Shown one piece after another: positions 27,697 to 36,991 of a stretch of DNA of 60,970 nucleotides. The stretch is taken from positions 1 to 60,970 of the forward strand of contig JAPPNF010000053.1 in the NCBI GenBank assembly GCA_028818755.1, in the 5' to 3' direction. Positions within the stretch are counted from its first letter, which is position 1. Each line of letters starts with the position of its first letter. The position numbers and the translations under genes are program-made. This stretch comes from Deltaproteobacteria bacterium (GTDB lineage Bacteria > Desulfobacterota > Binatia > UBA9968 > JAJDTQ01). The notes beneath the pieces were generated by a model that made no database searches, was not told where the DNA came from, and worked only from the letters and a program-made list of their open reading frames with translations.

Positions 27697-30054
27697 CTAG
27701 GAACCCAGGCCCAGGAGGTTGAACTTGACCGACAGGAGCGTCCGATCCGGGTTGGTCCGCAGGTCCACGAACGCGGCGACGGTCCAGCACCGGCACCGCG
27801 ACAGGTACTTGACGCCTATCTCGTTGCGCGTCAAGTGGCCGGACGCGCCGTCGTAGTTGCCGTCGTAGAGCAACAGGAGGCGGTCCGCCACGCGCAACAC
27901 GCCGCTGGCCTGCACGGCGTCGAGGGGGCCGCGCTCGAGACATCGCGGGTCCGCGGGACAGTCCGCGAGCAGGTCGAGGTCGGCGTGGTCCGCCAGGGGC
28001 GAAAGCGGGTTCGCTCGAATGTGGCGGTAGCTCAACGAAAGGCCGTTGGGCCTGCGGAAGTCCCGGTCGGGCACCCGGGTATCCGGGGGCGCGGCTTCGA
28101 ACAGCGAGAGTCCCAGCGCGGCCTCGCGCAGGTTCCATGGTCCGGGGTCGATGCCGAGTCCGACGACGACGTCCACGTTGTCGGCCGGGTGGAAGCCCAG
28201 GCCGATATCCAGGTCCGAAAGGCGGCCGCTGCCCTTGCGTGCCTTGTCGAGGTCCAGGCTCGCCGCGACCCGGGCCCGGGCGAACCGGGTCACGACGGCC
28301 TGCCCGCCACCGCCCTTGGGGCCGCCGGCGGCGGGGTCATTGGCGGCCGCCGGGGCATCCGCGCCGCGCCTGGCCCAGAAACGGTTGGTCAACGACAACG
28401 TGAGCAGGTTGCGCCGATTGATCCGGTCGACGCCGTCCCACAAGGGGAGATGCCGCTGGTCCGTCGAGGGAATGAACAGATACTGCACGGCGGGCTCCAC
28501 CACGTGCCGGAACCGGGACCACGCACCGAGTTGCCGGTCGTAAACGCGGCTCAGCGAAGTGGACAGGGTCGATCGAAACTCCACGAGCTCCCGGGAACTG
28601 TTGCGGGCGAACTGCCCGGAGTGATCGTCGTCCGCGGCGGCGAATCGGCCCTCGACGGAATCGAGGCGATAGAGGGTCTCGCGCAGCGCCACGCTGCCGG
28701 CGAGTCTGAAGTGGCGCCCGAGGGTGACCGGCCAGGTCAACTCGGGGCGGATATCGATCCTCAAGCCGTCCGCCAGCCGCTTCCTCACGTAACGGGTCAC
28801 GGTGGCGTCCCAGCCCAGATCGAGGCGACCGCCAAGACTCCGGGCGCCGCTGAAGACGATGTGAGGGATCCGGTGGAGCGCCTGCTGCCGGGGTTGGACC
28901 AGGTCCTGCAGGTAGTCCAGCTCCCCCCGCAACGTCACGCTGCCCTCACCCCGACCCTCTCCCAGAGGGAGAGGGAGCGAGCGCGACTCGTGCCGGTAGA
29001 AGCCGAGCCGCGACGGGCTGGAGCGGCTCACCCGGGCGCGCCTTCTCTCGCCGGCGTCCAGTTCGGTGAAGTCCATGAGCTCGCGCGTCACGAAGCTGTC
29101 GCTGTAGAGGGCCACGTCGCTGAAGGTCGCCCACCCCGACGGCGCGCGGTGCCGGTGAGTCAGCCGGACGCTCCAGCGGTTCGCCGGGACCGTGGGGTCC
29201 GCGATCCTGGCGTGCTCCATGGACCGGACCCCGTGCGTCCGCTCGTTGAAGTAGGCCAGGTCCAGCCGCCCGTCGGTCCTCGCGTCGAGGATGGCGCGGT
29301 ACTGTCCGGTGACGCCGGCACGGGTCCTGGACTCCAGCGCGAGGTTGAACGTCGCATCGCTGCTCTCGTCCACGGCCCAGAAGAACGGCTGCCGGTAGCG
29401 CACCCCGGCCCGGTCGGACCAGCCGAAGGAAGGGGACAGCAGACCGGTTGCCCGCTCCGCGGCGGAAGGGAACGTCGCGTAGGGCAGGTACAGCACCGGA
29501 ACGTCGTAGACGTAGAAGGTGACGTCGTCCGCCGCCGCCCGGCCGTCCAGGTCCAACCGGAGCTCCCTGGCGCCGATGCGCCAGGGGGGCGTTTCCCCCT
29601 CGCAGAGACACGTGGTGAGACGCCCGTCCTCGACGGCAAAGGTTTGTCCCGCGGACTTCTCGACGCGGCTTCCGCTGAGGCTGAGGTTGCCGTCCTCGAT
29701 GAAGACGTCGGCGTCCAGAATCGTGCCGGTCTCGTCCGCCAGGTCCATTTCGAGCCCGGACGCCTGGAGACGGTAGCGCGGATCACGGAGATAGACCGAG
29801 CCCCGGGCGCGCAACGTCCGCCTCGACCGGTCGAACTCCACGGAGTCCGCTCCGAAGACCGCTTCCCGGCGCCGGACCTCCACCTTGCCCGCGGCCTCGA
29901 TGGTATCGCCCGCCCCGCGCACTTCGATGGAGTCGGCGGACACCTCGACACGTTCCCCCTGGTCGTCGGACCGGGCCGGATCCACGGCAACGGCCGACAC
30001 GCCGCAAAGGGATGCCAGGAGACAGGTCGCGATTCTTGAGCGCCACGGATACAT
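27697..30054 (-). CDS. lptD: LPS-assembly protein LptD
   Basis: 785 residues from ATG 30054; the upstream in-frame extension is MITE copy B. Outer-membrane barrel that inserts lipopolysaccharide with LptE. Signal peptide ~1-22. N-terminal OstA/jellyroll domain (VEVSADSIEVRGAGDTIEAAGKVEV, then DSVEFDRSRRTLRARGSV). The barrel begins near YVYDVPVLYLPYATFP...ERATGLLSPSFGWS...QPFFWAVDESSDATF. Cysteines near ~150 (TTCLCEG) and at the C-terminus (RCRCW) could form the interdomain disulfides known in LptD. A 12-residue R1 translation (PLPLGEGRGEGS, ~360-371) interrupts the barrel, most likely in a loop. No lptE here. Confidence 0.92.
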   Translation of the reverse strand: MYPWRSRIATCLLASLCGVSAVAVDPARSDDQGERVEVSADSIEVRGAGDTIEAAGKVEVRRREAVFGADSVEFDRSRRTLRARGSVYLRDPRYRLQASGLEMDLADETGTILDADVFIEDGNLSLSGSRVEKSAGQTFAVEDGRLTTCLCEGETPPWRIGARELRLDLDGRAAADDVTFYVYDVPVLYLPYATFPSAAERATGLLSPSFGWSDRAGVRYRQPFFWAVDESSDATFNLALESRTRAGVTGQYRAILDARTDGRLDLAYFNERTHGVRSMEHARIADPTVPANRWSVRLTHRHRAPSGWATFSDVALYSDSFVTRELMDFTELDAGERRRARVSRSSPSRLGFYRHESRSLPLPLGEGRGEGSVTLRGELDYLQDLVQPRQQALHRIPHIVFSGARSLGGRLDLGWDATVTRYVRKRLADGLRIDIRPELTWPVTLGRHFRLAGSVALRETLYRLDSVEGRFAAADDDHSGQFARNSSRELVEFRSTLSTSLSRVYDRQLGAWSRFRHVVEPAVQYLFIPSTDQRHLPLWDGVDRINRRNLLTLSLTNRFWARRGADAPAAANDPAAGGPKGGGGQAVVTRFARARVAASLDLDKARKGSGRLSDLDIGLGFHPADNVDVVVGLGIDPGPWNLREAALGLSLFEAAPPDTRVPDRDFRRPNGLSLSYRHIRANPLSPLADHADLDLLADCPADPRCLERGPLDAVQASGVLRVADRLLLLYDGNYDGASGHLTRNEIGVKYLSRCRCWTVAAFVDLRTNPDRTLLSVKFNLLGLGS
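28942..28977. repeat. R1 repeat inside lptD
   Basis: A single 36-bp R1 unit, a multiple of three, translated as PLPLGEGRGEGS within the LptD barrel without breaking the frame. Confidence 0.9.
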
Positions 30055-30076
30055 GGTCGATGCCGGGGCCGGCCCT

Positions 30077-30237
30077 AGTGTCCTGTCCGGTTGATTCGCA
30101 CGATAATCTGCTGGTCTTTTTTGCCGTCGGCCGCGTTGCTCTTCCTCGCGTGGTGCCCGCCACTGCTCGTCATCGCGCCTTGCCGACAACAAAAAATCCT
30201 GCGCAGCTTATCATGCGAATCAACCGGACAGGACACT
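30077..30237. mobile_element. MITE-like element, copy B
   Basis: 161 bp between folC and lptD. Arms of 24 bp beginning AGTGTCCTGTCCGGTTGA are perfectly complementary; imperfect pairing continues inward through GCCGTCGGC/GCCGACAAC, so the whole element can fold into one long hairpin. TA precedes the left end, TG follows the right. It replaces most of the lptD upstream region. Confidence 0.92.
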
Positions 30238-30244
30238 GGCGCGT

Positions 30245-31546
30245 TCAGCGGCGGAACCGTGCGGACAGTTCCAGGGCCTTGGCGCGCACCGCCCCCACGA
30301 GATAGAGCGAACCCGCCACCAGAATCGGAACGTCCCGTCGCCGCCGGTCCGCCGCCAGACGGTCGAGGGCCGCAACCGGATCGTCCACCACGGTTGCCCG
30401 CAGCCCGCGCGGCAGCGCGGCGGACAACGAACCCGGGTCCGCGCCCCGTCCGGTGGGCGTGCGGGTCAGTACCACCTCCCCGGCCAGGCCGCACAGGACG
30501 GCGAGCATCGATGACCAGTCCTTGTCATGCATGCTACCGAACAGCAAACGGACTTTCCTCCTGCCGACGAGCCCCGGGACGGCGCCGGCAAGCGCCTCCG
30601 CCGCGCCGGGATTGTGCGCTCCGTCCAATATGATGCCGGGACGGCCCGGCAGGACCTCCAGCCGGCCCGGCCATGCCACCGATTCGAGGCCCGAGCGTAT
30701 CGCCCGCTCCCGGACCGGCAACGCCGTCCGGAGCGCCTCCAAGGACGCCAGCGCGACGCCGGCGTTGTGCCGCTGGTAGCCGCCGGGGAGGGCCAGTCCC
30801 AGCCCCTCCAACGACCATTCCCGGCCGTGATAATCGAACCGGCCATCGTCACGGGGGACCACCGAGTAGTCCCTTCCCCAGCGGCGGACCGGAGCTTCCC
30901 GGGAGCGCGCGATCCCGCGAATGACGCGGTCGGCGGCGGCCGGCAGGGCGCCGCAAACCACCGGAACCCCGGGCTTGATGATGCCGCCCTTCTCGCGCGC
31001 GATGGAGGCGATCCCCTTGCCGAGAAAACGCTCGTGGTCCCTGGCGATGGTGGTGACCGCGCAGACGCTCGGCCGCACCAGATTGGTGGCGTCGAGCCTC
31101 CCGCCGAGCCCCACCTCCACCACCGCGATCTGCGCCCCCTTCCGCTCGAAGTGCACAAAGGCCATGACCGTCGCGAACTCGAAAAAAGTCAGGCTCAACG
31201 AGGCCCGCGCGGTCCGTTCGGCGACCTCCCGGACGAGCGCTACCACCGCCGCCCGGCTGATGGGCCGTTTGCCCACGCGGATTCTCTCGGTGAAATCGGC
31301 CAGGTGCGGCGAGGTGTAGAGTCCGACCCGATAACGCTGTGCCGACAGCACCGAATGGATGATGGCGGCCGTGGACCCCTTGCCGTTGGTGCCGGCGACG
31401 TGACAGGCCCGGAAGCGGTCCTGCGGATTGCCGAACAGCGACAACGCCCGCGCCACACGCTCAAGGCGCAGGTCGAAGTCGGCACCGCGAGTCTCGGCGC
31501 CGCGAAGATTGTAGATGAAATCGAGACTTTTCCGGTAGGAACTCAC
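30245..31546 (-). CDS. folC: Bifunctional folylpolyglutamate synthase / dihydrofolate synthase
   Basis: 433 residues from GTG 31546 (VSSYRKSLDFIYNLRG). Mur-ligase-like fold; adds glutamate to folates. ATP loop HVAGTNGKGSTAAII, YTSPHLADFTERI, VVEVGLGGRLDATN, and C-terminal ILDGAHNPGAAEALAG. It follows trpF on the same strand, with a damaged MITE between whose edge ends only 3 bp before the start codon. No clear Shine-Dalgarno is visible. Confidence 0.94.
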   Translation of the reverse strand: MSSYRKSLDFIYNLRGAETRGADFDLRLERVARALSLFGNPQDRFRACHVAGTNGKGSTAAIIHSVLSAQRYRVGLYTSPHLADFTERIRVGKRPISRAAVVALVREVAERTARASLSLTFFEFATVMAFVHFERKGAQIAVVEVGLGGRLDATNLVRPSVCAVTTIARDHERFLGKGIASIAREKGGIIKPGVPVVCGALPAAADRVIRGIARSREAPVRRWGRDYSVVPRDDGRFDYHGREWSLEGLGLALPGGYQRHNAGVALASLEALRTALPVRERAIRSGLESVAWPGRLEVLPGRPGIILDGAHNPGAAEALAGAVPGLVGRRKVRLLFGSMHDKDWSSMLAVLCGLAGEVVLTRTPTGRGADPGSLSAALPRGLRATVVDDPVAALDRLAADRRRRDVPILVAGSLYLVGAVRAKALELSARFRR

Positions 31547-31549
31547 GGA

Positions 31550-31650
31550 TGGTGCCCGCCACTTGGGGCGACCGCCGGTCGCCCCTGCAATGTCATCGCG
31601 CCTTGCCGACGACAAGAAATCCTGTCGGCAAGAATTACGTGGGACAGGAC
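31550..31650. mobile_element. MITE-like element, copy D (damaged, with an R4 palindrome inserted)
   Basis: Right half of the MITE only: GGTGCCCGCCACT, then a foreign stretch, then the core TCATCGCGCCTTGCCGACGA, ending in GGGACAGGAC as in copy C. The foreign stretch is a 21-bp palindrome at 31565-31585 (GGGGCGACC paired with GGTCGCCCC). The left arm is missing. Confidence 0.75.
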
Positions 31651-31692
31651 CCTCGCACGATTCGACTACCCGGACAGTATCCTATGCGGCGG

Positions 31693-32319
31693 TCATCCCA
31701 TCTTGGCCGCGGCGATGAAGTCTTTCATCCGCTGGTGGTCCTTGCGGCCCGGCACCGCCTCGACGCCGGTGCAGACATCCACGCCGAAGGGTTTGGCCAC
31801 CCGCACCGCCTCGCTGACGTTTTCGATATCGAGACCACCCGCGAGGATGACGGGGCGCGCCATCGGCTCCCCCAACCAGTCCCAGGTGAAGGCGGACCCG
31901 GAGCCGCCGAACAACTCCCGGCTCCAGGAGTCCAGGAGATAGTAGTCCACGGGATACTCCCCGATCTCGCCGAGGGTATCCGGATCCCGGACGCGAAACG
32001 CCTTGATCACCTTGAGAGGCCAGCGGCGGCAGAACGCACGATCCTCATCGCCATGGAACTGGACGGTGGTGAGGCCGGAGCCCTCCGCGGACCCGCAGGT
32101 CCGCAGCACCGAGGTCACGTGTTCCCGCGTCTCGTTGACGAACAGGCCCACCGTGCAGACTCCGGGCGGCACCTCCCGGAGTATCGCGGCCGCCTTCTCG
32201 GGCAGGATGTATCTCGGGCTCGGCGGGTAGAAGTTGAACCCCAGGGCGTCGGCGCCGCATTCCACCGCCTTCAATGCGTCCTCGGCGCTGGTGACGCCGC
32301 AGATCTTAACCTTGACCAT
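31693..32319 (-). CDS. trpF: Phosphoribosylanthranilate isomerase
   Basis: 208 residues from ATG 32319 (MVKVKICGVTSAEDA). Third step of tryptophan synthesis, a TIM barrel with catalytic Cys7 in VKICG and an Asp (likely in the LLDSW block). GADALGFNFYPPSPRYI, VQFHGDE and LAGGLDIENV are also conserved. The start lies 14 bp inside trpC, so the two are co-translated. Confidence 0.95.
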   Translation of the reverse strand: MVKVKICGVTSAEDALKAVECGADALGFNFYPPSPRYILPEKAAAILREVPPGVCTVGLFVNETREHVTSVLRTCGSAEGSGLTTVQFHGDEDRAFCRRWPLKVIKAFRVRDPDTLGEIGEYPVDYYLLDSWSRELFGGSGSAFTWDWLGEPMARPVILAGGLDIENVSEAVRVAKPFGVDVCTGVEAVPGRKDHQRMKDFIAAAKMG

Positions 32320-33136
32320 GGGCGGCGGCGTCCGCGCCGAGAAGCTCGGCAAGCTTGGCGCCCGGGTCGGCGGCACGCATGAGGGTCTCGCCGACCAGAA
32401 AGACCCGCGCCCCGGAGGCCTCGAGGCGCTCGACGTGCCCGACGTCCTTGATGCCGCTCTCGCACACGGCCAGCACGCCGGCCGGGATTCGCGGCAGGAG
32501 GGCTTCGGCGACTCCGAGGTCCACCTCGAAAGTGTGAAGGTTCCGGTTGTTGATGCCGATCATGGACGCGCCCAGGCCCAGGGCCGTCTCCAGCTCAGGC
32601 TCGGAGTGCACCTCCACCAATACGTCCAGGGAAAGGGACCGGGCCTCGGCGTGGAGGGTCTCCATCTCGCCCGCGTCCAGGATCGCGGCGATCAACAGGA
32701 CGGCGTCGGCGCCGAAACCGCGCGCCTCCGCCAGGTGGTAGGGCTCCAGCACGAAGTCCTTTCTCAGAAGCGGCCGTGAAACCGCCGCCGCGATATCGGA
32801 CAGGTACTGGAGGGAGCCGTTGAAGAAGCGTTCCTCGGTGACCACCGAGAGAGCGGTGGCGCCGCTGGCCTCGTAACGCGACGCGATGGCGACGGGTTCG
32901 AAGTCTTGGCGGATCATCCCCTGGGAGGGCGACGCCCGTTTCACCTCGGCGATGACGTGGCGGCCGGGCCGGGACAGCGACGCCGTAAAACCCCGGCGCT
33001 CCCGATGGTAGAGCGGGCGGTCCTTGAGCCACTCCACCGGGCGCTCCTTGCGGCGCGACACGGTGTCGTCGCGCACGTGTGCGACGATCCGTTCCAGGAT
33101 ATCGTTCTTCACCGGTGCGGTGGCGTCCTGCCTCAT
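32306..33136 (-). CDS. trpC: Indole-3-glycerol-phosphate synthase
   Basis: 276 residues from ATG 33136. Fourth step of tryptophan synthesis. The TIM barrel shows VIAEVKRASPSQGMI with the catalytic Lys, VTEERFFNGSLQYL, PLLRKDFVLEPYHLAEA with the second Lys, VEVHSEPELETAL, IGINNRNLHTFEVDL and VCESGI. It follows trpD across an R1 block and overlaps trpF. Confidence 0.97.
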   Translation of the reverse strand: MRQDATAPVKNDILERIVAHVRDDTVSRRKERPVEWLKDRPLYHRERRGFTASLSRPGRHVIAEVKRASPSQGMIRQDFEPVAIASRYEASGATALSVVTEERFFNGSLQYLSDIAAAVSRPLLRKDFVLEPYHLAEARGFGADAVLLIAAILDAGEMETLHAEARSLSLDVLVEVHSEPELETALGLGASMIGINNRNLHTFEVDLGVAEALLPRIPAGVLAVCESGIKDVGHVERLEASGARVFLVGETLMRAADPGAKLAELLGADAAAHGQG

Positions 33137-33160
33137 CAGCGTGTCTCGTGACTCGATCCG

Positions 33161-33307
33161 GGAGCCTGTCCGAGGTAATCAAACACAACCGACCCTCACC
33201 CCAACCCTCTCCCAGAGGGAGAGGGGGCCGGATTACCCTCTCCTGTAAGGGAGGGCAAGATTACCCTCTCCCTCTGGGAGAGGGTGGCCGGAGGCCGGGT
33301 GAAGGCC
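33161..33307. repeat. R1 repeat block between trpD and trpC
   Basis: Begins with the GGAGCCTGTCCGAGGTAATC tail (inverted relative to 22010-22041 and 42100-42126), then R1 units in both orientations. It fills most of the trpD-trpC spacer. Confidence 0.88.
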
Positions 33308-33323
33308 TGGCGTCGCACGGGCG

Positions 33324-34340
33324 TCAGGCCTCGTTGGTGACCTCCACGAGGTGCTGGAGCGTTTCCAGGGCCGCGCCCGAATCGAGGCGCTCCCGGGCCA
33401 GATCGATGCCGTCCGCGATGGTCGCGACCCGCTCACTGACGCAGAGCGCCGCGCCGCTGTTGAGCAGCACGACGTCCCGGGCGGGACCGGGCTCTCCCTT
33501 CAGCACGGCGGTCACGATGGCGGCGCATTCCGCCGGGTCCGCGGCCGTCAACCGGTCCGCGGGGCACTGCTCGAAGCCGAACTCCTCGGGGTCGAGGGTA
33601 TAGCGGTGGACGGCTCCGTCCCTCCAGTCGGCCACCGACGTCGGGCCGCAGAGCGAGATTTCATCGAGGCCCTCGTCGCCGTGGACGACCATGGCCCGCC
33701 GGCTTCCCAGGTTGCCGAGGACTTGGGCGACGGTCTCGATCAACGCGCCGTCATAGATTCCGAGGAGCTGGTGGCTGGCGTTGGCCGGATTGGTCAAGGG
33801 GCCCAGGAGGTTGAAGATGGTCCGTATGCCCACCTCGCGGCGCGGCGCCGCGGCGTACTTCATCGCGCCGTGCAACGCCGGCGCGAACAGGAAGCCCAGC
33901 CCCACCTCGCGCAGGCATCGCTCGACCGTCTCCTTGGGCACGTCGATCTTGATGCCAAGGGCGCCCAGGACGTCCGCGCTGCCCGAGCCGCTGGAGACGG
34001 CTCGATTGCCGTGCTTCGCCACGGTAATGCCCGCCGCCGCCACCACGAAGGCCACCGTCGTGGAAATGTTGAACGTGTTCTTGCCGTCGCCTCCGGTGCC
34101 GCAGGTATCCAGAACGCAGCCCTCGCCAGCGTCGACGTGCGACGCCTTTTCCCTCATGACCCGGGCCGCGCCGGTGACCTCCTCCACGGTCTCGCCCTGT
34201 ATCCGCAAGGCGGTCAGGAACGCTCCCACCTGGATGGGAGTGGCCTCGCCGGTCATCACTTGGTTCATGACCTCGACCATCTCCTGTTCCGTGAGGTTGG
34301 TGCCCGCCACCAGTTGCGCAATGGCTTGCTGGATGTTCAT
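33324..34340 (-). CDS. trpD: Anthranilate phosphoribosyltransferase
   Basis: 338 residues from ATG 34340. Second step of tryptophan synthesis, transferring phosphoribose to anthranilate. Visible are DTCGTGGDGKNTFNISTT (PRPP binding), KHGNRAVSSGSGSADVLGALG, and FLFAPALHGAMKYAAAPRREVGIRTIFNLLGPLTNP. The start overlaps the SPOR gene stop (ATGA). trpE and trpG are not in the window. Confidence 0.97.
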   Translation of the reverse strand: MNIQQAIAQLVAGTNLTEQEMVEVMNQVMTGEATPIQVGAFLTALRIQGETVEEVTGAARVMREKASHVDAGEGCVLDTCGTGGDGKNTFNISTTVAFVVAAAGITVAKHGNRAVSSGSGSADVLGALGIKIDVPKETVERCLREVGLGFLFAPALHGAMKYAAAPRREVGIRTIFNLLGPLTNPANASHQLLGIYDGALIETVAQVLGNLGSRRAMVVHGDEGLDEISLCGPTSVADWRDGAVHRYTLDPEEFGFEQCPADRLTAADPAECAAIVTAVLKGEPGPARDVVLLNSGAALCVSERVATIADGIDLARERLDSGAALETLQHLVEVTNEA

Positions 34341-34855
34341 CGGTTCCTCGTGATCATCGCGTTCTTGTATTTCGCGGCCTTGAGTCTTTGAAGCTCGGCC
34401 ATGGCCTCCTGGCGAGTCCCGAACCGGCCCACTCGCACCCTGTAGAAGGTCGTCTCGTTGAGTCTACCGGAGGTCACGTAGGCTCGATAGCCCTGCTTCG
34501 TCAGCGACGCCGCCATCTCGTCCGCGGTGGCGCGGTTCCGGGAAGCGGCGACCTGTACGCTCCATGGGGTTCTGGCGGGCGGTTCTTCGGCGCGCGGCGG
34601 AGCGGGTTCGGGCTTGCCCAGCGTCTCGTAGAAGGTCATCTCCTGGTCGGCCCTGGGAGCATCTGTTTTCACCGGGACCTTTACCGCCGGTTCTTCCCGG
34701 CGCAGGATTTTCCGCTCCTCGATGCTCTGTCCGATCAGGATTCCGAGCAGGAAGATGAAGGCCGACGCGATGACGTAAAGGGGGGCGGCGATGAACAACT
34801 GGCGGCGGCTGAAAGAGATACTACCGCCATCCGTCGCCTTTCGATGGTTGACCAT
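34337..34855 (-). CDS. SPOR-domain membrane protein
   Basis: 172 residues. A cytoplasmic basic N-terminus, one membrane helix at ~23-43 (LFIAAPLYVIASAFIFLLG), a Pro/Glu-rich periplasmic linker, and a C-terminal SPOR domain (PWSVQVAASRNRATADEMAA ... FYRVRVGRFGTRQEAMAELQ). SPOR domains bind denuded peptidoglycan, usually at the division septum. It follows rplQ by 21 bp and overlaps trpD. Confidence 0.85.
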   Translation of the reverse strand: MVNHRKATDGGSISFSRRQLFIAAPLYVIASAFIFLLGILIGQSIEERKILRREEPAVKVPVKTDAPRADQEMTFYETLGKPEPAPPRAEEPPARTPWSVQVAASRNRATADEMAASLTKQGYRAYVTSGRLNETTFYRVRVGRFGTRQEAMAELQRLKAAKYKNAMITRNR

Positions 34856-34876
34856 AGCATGTCACAGGCCGCGACA

Positions 34877-35305
34877 CTAATTCCCGGTGGTCGAGGTTGT
34901 TTCGCTTTCGGTTTCCGCGGGCGCGACCGGCGCGTCTTCCGTCCCGTCCCCCGCCGGGATCAGCTCGATGACGGAAAGCGGCGCCGAATCACCCCGCCGG
35001 CGTCCGACCTTGACGATCCGGGTGTAGCCGCCGTTACGATCCTGGAAGCGCGGCCCGAGCTCGCTGAACAACCGCGCCACCACGGCCTTGTCCTGGACGA
35101 AGGCCAGCGCGCGCCGGCGCGCATGCAGGCTGCCGTCCTTGCCGAGCGTGATCAGCCAGTCCGCCCAACGGCGCAGTTCCTTGGCCTTGGCATCGGTGGT
35201 GGTGATGCGGTCGTGGCGCAGGAGCGACGTGGCCATGTTCCGCAACATGGCCAGACGGTGGCTCGGACTACGGTTCAGCTTTCTGCCTTTCTTGAGGTGC
35301 CGCAT
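34877..35305 (-). CDS. rplQ: 50S ribosomal protein L17
   Basis: 142 residues. [20 protein letters not shown] and [20 protein letters not shown] are diagnostic; [19 protein letters not shown] follows. The tail is Thr/Glu-rich ([12 protein letters not shown]) and longer than in Escherichia coli. It directly follows rpoA by 3 bp and closes the ribosomal block. Confidence 0.97.
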   Translation of the reverse strand: MRHLKKGRKLNRSPSHRLAMLRNMATSLLRHDRITTTDAKAKELRRWADWLITLGKDGSLHARRRALAFVQDKAVVARLFSELGPRFQDRNGGYTRIVKVGRRRGDSAPLSVIELIPAGDGTEDAPVAPAETESETTSTTGN

Positions 35306-35308
35306 GGA

Positions 35309-36331
35309 CTAGGCCGTCTCCTTCTGATCAGTCTGTTTCCGGCTCTCGAGCTCCTCGCGGCTGGGGAAGTGATCCAGCTTCATGCCCAGCTCCAGCCCCA
35401 ACTCGCCGAGCAACTCCTTGATCTCGTTAAGGGATTTGCGCCCGAAGTTCTTGGTCTTGAGCATTTCCTGCTCGGTCTTTTGCACCAGCTCGCCGATGTA
35501 CTTCAAGTTGGCGTTCTGCAGGCAGTTCTGTGCCCTGACGGAGAATTCCAGGTCCTCGACCGCGCGGAAGAGGTTCTCGTTCAGCAACGCCGCGTCGCCG
35601 TCGGAATCGCTCTCGGCCGGCTGCGGCCCCTCCCTGAAGTTGATGAAAATGGAGACCTGGTCCTGCAGGATCCGCGCGGCATACGCCAACGCATCCTCGG
35701 GCGTCTCGCTGCCGTCGGTCCAGACTTCGAGGACGAGGCGGTCGTAGTCCGTGCGCTGGCCGACCCGAGCGTTCGTCACCGTGAAGTTGACCTTGCGGAT
35801 GGGAGAGAAAACCGCGTCCATGAAGATCGTGTCGACGGGCAACTCCTCCTCGCGGTTGCGTTCCGCGGGCACGTACCCCTGGCCCATCCGCGCCACCATG
35901 GTGGCGTTGAGCCGCCCCTCCTTGGAGAGCGAGGCGATGTGGTGCTCGGGGTTGAGGATCTCGACCTGCGGGCCCGTGACGATGTCCTTGGCCAGCACCT
36001 CCCTGGGACCGGCGGCTTCGATGCGGATCACCTCCCGTTCCGAGTCGTGGAGCTTGAGCCGCACCTCCTTCAGGTTCAGGATGATGTCGGTGACATCCTC
36101 CGTGGCGCCCTGGATGGTGGAAAATTCGTGCAGCGCGTCGTCGAGCTGGACGGACGTGATGGCCGCGCCCCGGAGCGAAGAAAGCAGGATGCGCCGCAGA
36201 CTGTTGCCGATGGTCTGGCCGAATCCCCTCTCGAAGGGCTCTCCCACGAATTTGCCGTAGGTGGCGGTGAGGCTCTTCTCGTCGGCCTCTACGGTCTCGG
36301 GCTTGATCAGTTCGCTCCAATGCTTGTGCAT
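35309..36331 (-). CDS. rpoA: RNA polymerase subunit alpha
   Basis: 340 residues. N-terminal dimerisation domain ([35 protein letters not shown]), linker, and C-terminal domain ([33 protein letters not shown]) with the conserved Arg used in promoter UP-element contact. ATG 36331. It lies 19 bp after rpsD. Confidence 0.98.
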   Translation of the reverse strand: MHKHWSELIKPETVEADEKSLTATYGKFVGEPFERGFGQTIGNSLRRILLSSLRGAAITSVQLDDALHEFSTIQGATEDVTDIILNLKEVRLKLHDSEREVIRIEAAGPREVLAKDIVTGPQVEILNPEHHIASLSKEGRLNATMVARMGQGYVPAERNREEELPVDTIFMDAVFSPIRKVNFTVTNARVGQRTDYDRLVLEVWTDGSETPEDALAYAARILQDQVSIFINFREGPQPAESDSDGDAALLNENLFRAVEDLEFSVRAQNCLQNANLKYIGELVQKTEQEMLKTKNFGRKSLNEIKELLGELGLELGMKLDHFPSREELESRKQTDQKETA

Positions 36332-36350
36332 AGGATCTCCAACACACTAG

Positions 36351-36977
36351 TTACTTGGAGTACAGCTCGACGATGAGCTTCTCGTTGATGGGTGTCGTGA
36401 TGTCGCTCCGGCTCGGCAGGACCTTGACGGTGCCGGAGAACTTCTCCGGGTCGACCTCCATCCAGTCGGGCACGCCACGCCTCTGGGCCCCTTCCATCGC
36501 GGAGATGACCCGTTCCGACTTGCGGCTCTTTTCCGCCACGGAGACGACATCCCCCACCCCCACGCGATACGAAGGTATGGTCACCCGCCGGCCGTTCACC
36601 TGGACATGGCCGTGGCGCACCAGGAGGCGGGCGTCGCCCCTGGAGCAGGCGAATCCGAGGCGGTAGACGACATTGTCGAGCCTTCTCTCCAGTATCACCA
36701 GGAGATTCTCGCCGGTGATGCCGCGGGACTTCTCGGCTGTCTCGAAGCTGCCCCTGAACTGCTTTTCGAGCAGTCCGTACATGCGTTTGACCTTCTGCTT
36801 CTCCCTGAGCTGGAGGCTGTATTCGGAGAACTTGAGGCGCCTCTGGCCGTGCTGCCCCGGCGGATAGTTGCGCCGCTCGATGGCGCATTTGTCCGTGTAG
36901 CACCGCTCTCCCTTGAGAAACAGCTTCAGGTTCTCCCGCCGGCACAGCCGGCACACCGGACCATGGTACCTGGCCAT
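36351..36977 (-). CDS. rpsD: 30S ribosomal protein S4, zinc-binding form
   Basis: 208 residues from ATG 36977. It begins [20 protein letters not shown] with four Cys (CRLC...ERCYTDKC) that form a zinc site in the C-plus S4 form. An S4 RNA-binding domain lies at ~95-160 ([20 protein letters not shown]...[11 protein letters not shown]). S4 nucleates 30S assembly and typically represses its own operon. Confidence 0.97.
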   Translation of the reverse strand: MARYHGPVCRLCRRENLKLFLKGERCYTDKCAIERRNYPPGQHGQRRLKFSEYSLQLREKQKVKRMYGLLEKQFRGSFETAEKSRGITGENLLVILERRLDNVVYRLGFACSRGDARLLVRHGHVQVNGRRVTIPSYRVGVGDVVSVAEKSRKSERVISAMEGAQRRGVPDWMEVDPEKFSGTVKVLPSRSDITTPINEKLIVELYSK

Positions 36978-36991
36978 CTGACTATCTCCTC

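Noticed and set aside
26956..30039. A 1027-codon plus-strand open frame opposite the secretin and lptD
   Set aside because: It reads through R1 repeats on the opposite strand of two well-supported genes.
30055..30192. An N-terminal extension of LptD ahead of its signal peptide
   Set aside because: It is encoded by MITE copy B and would bury the signal peptide.
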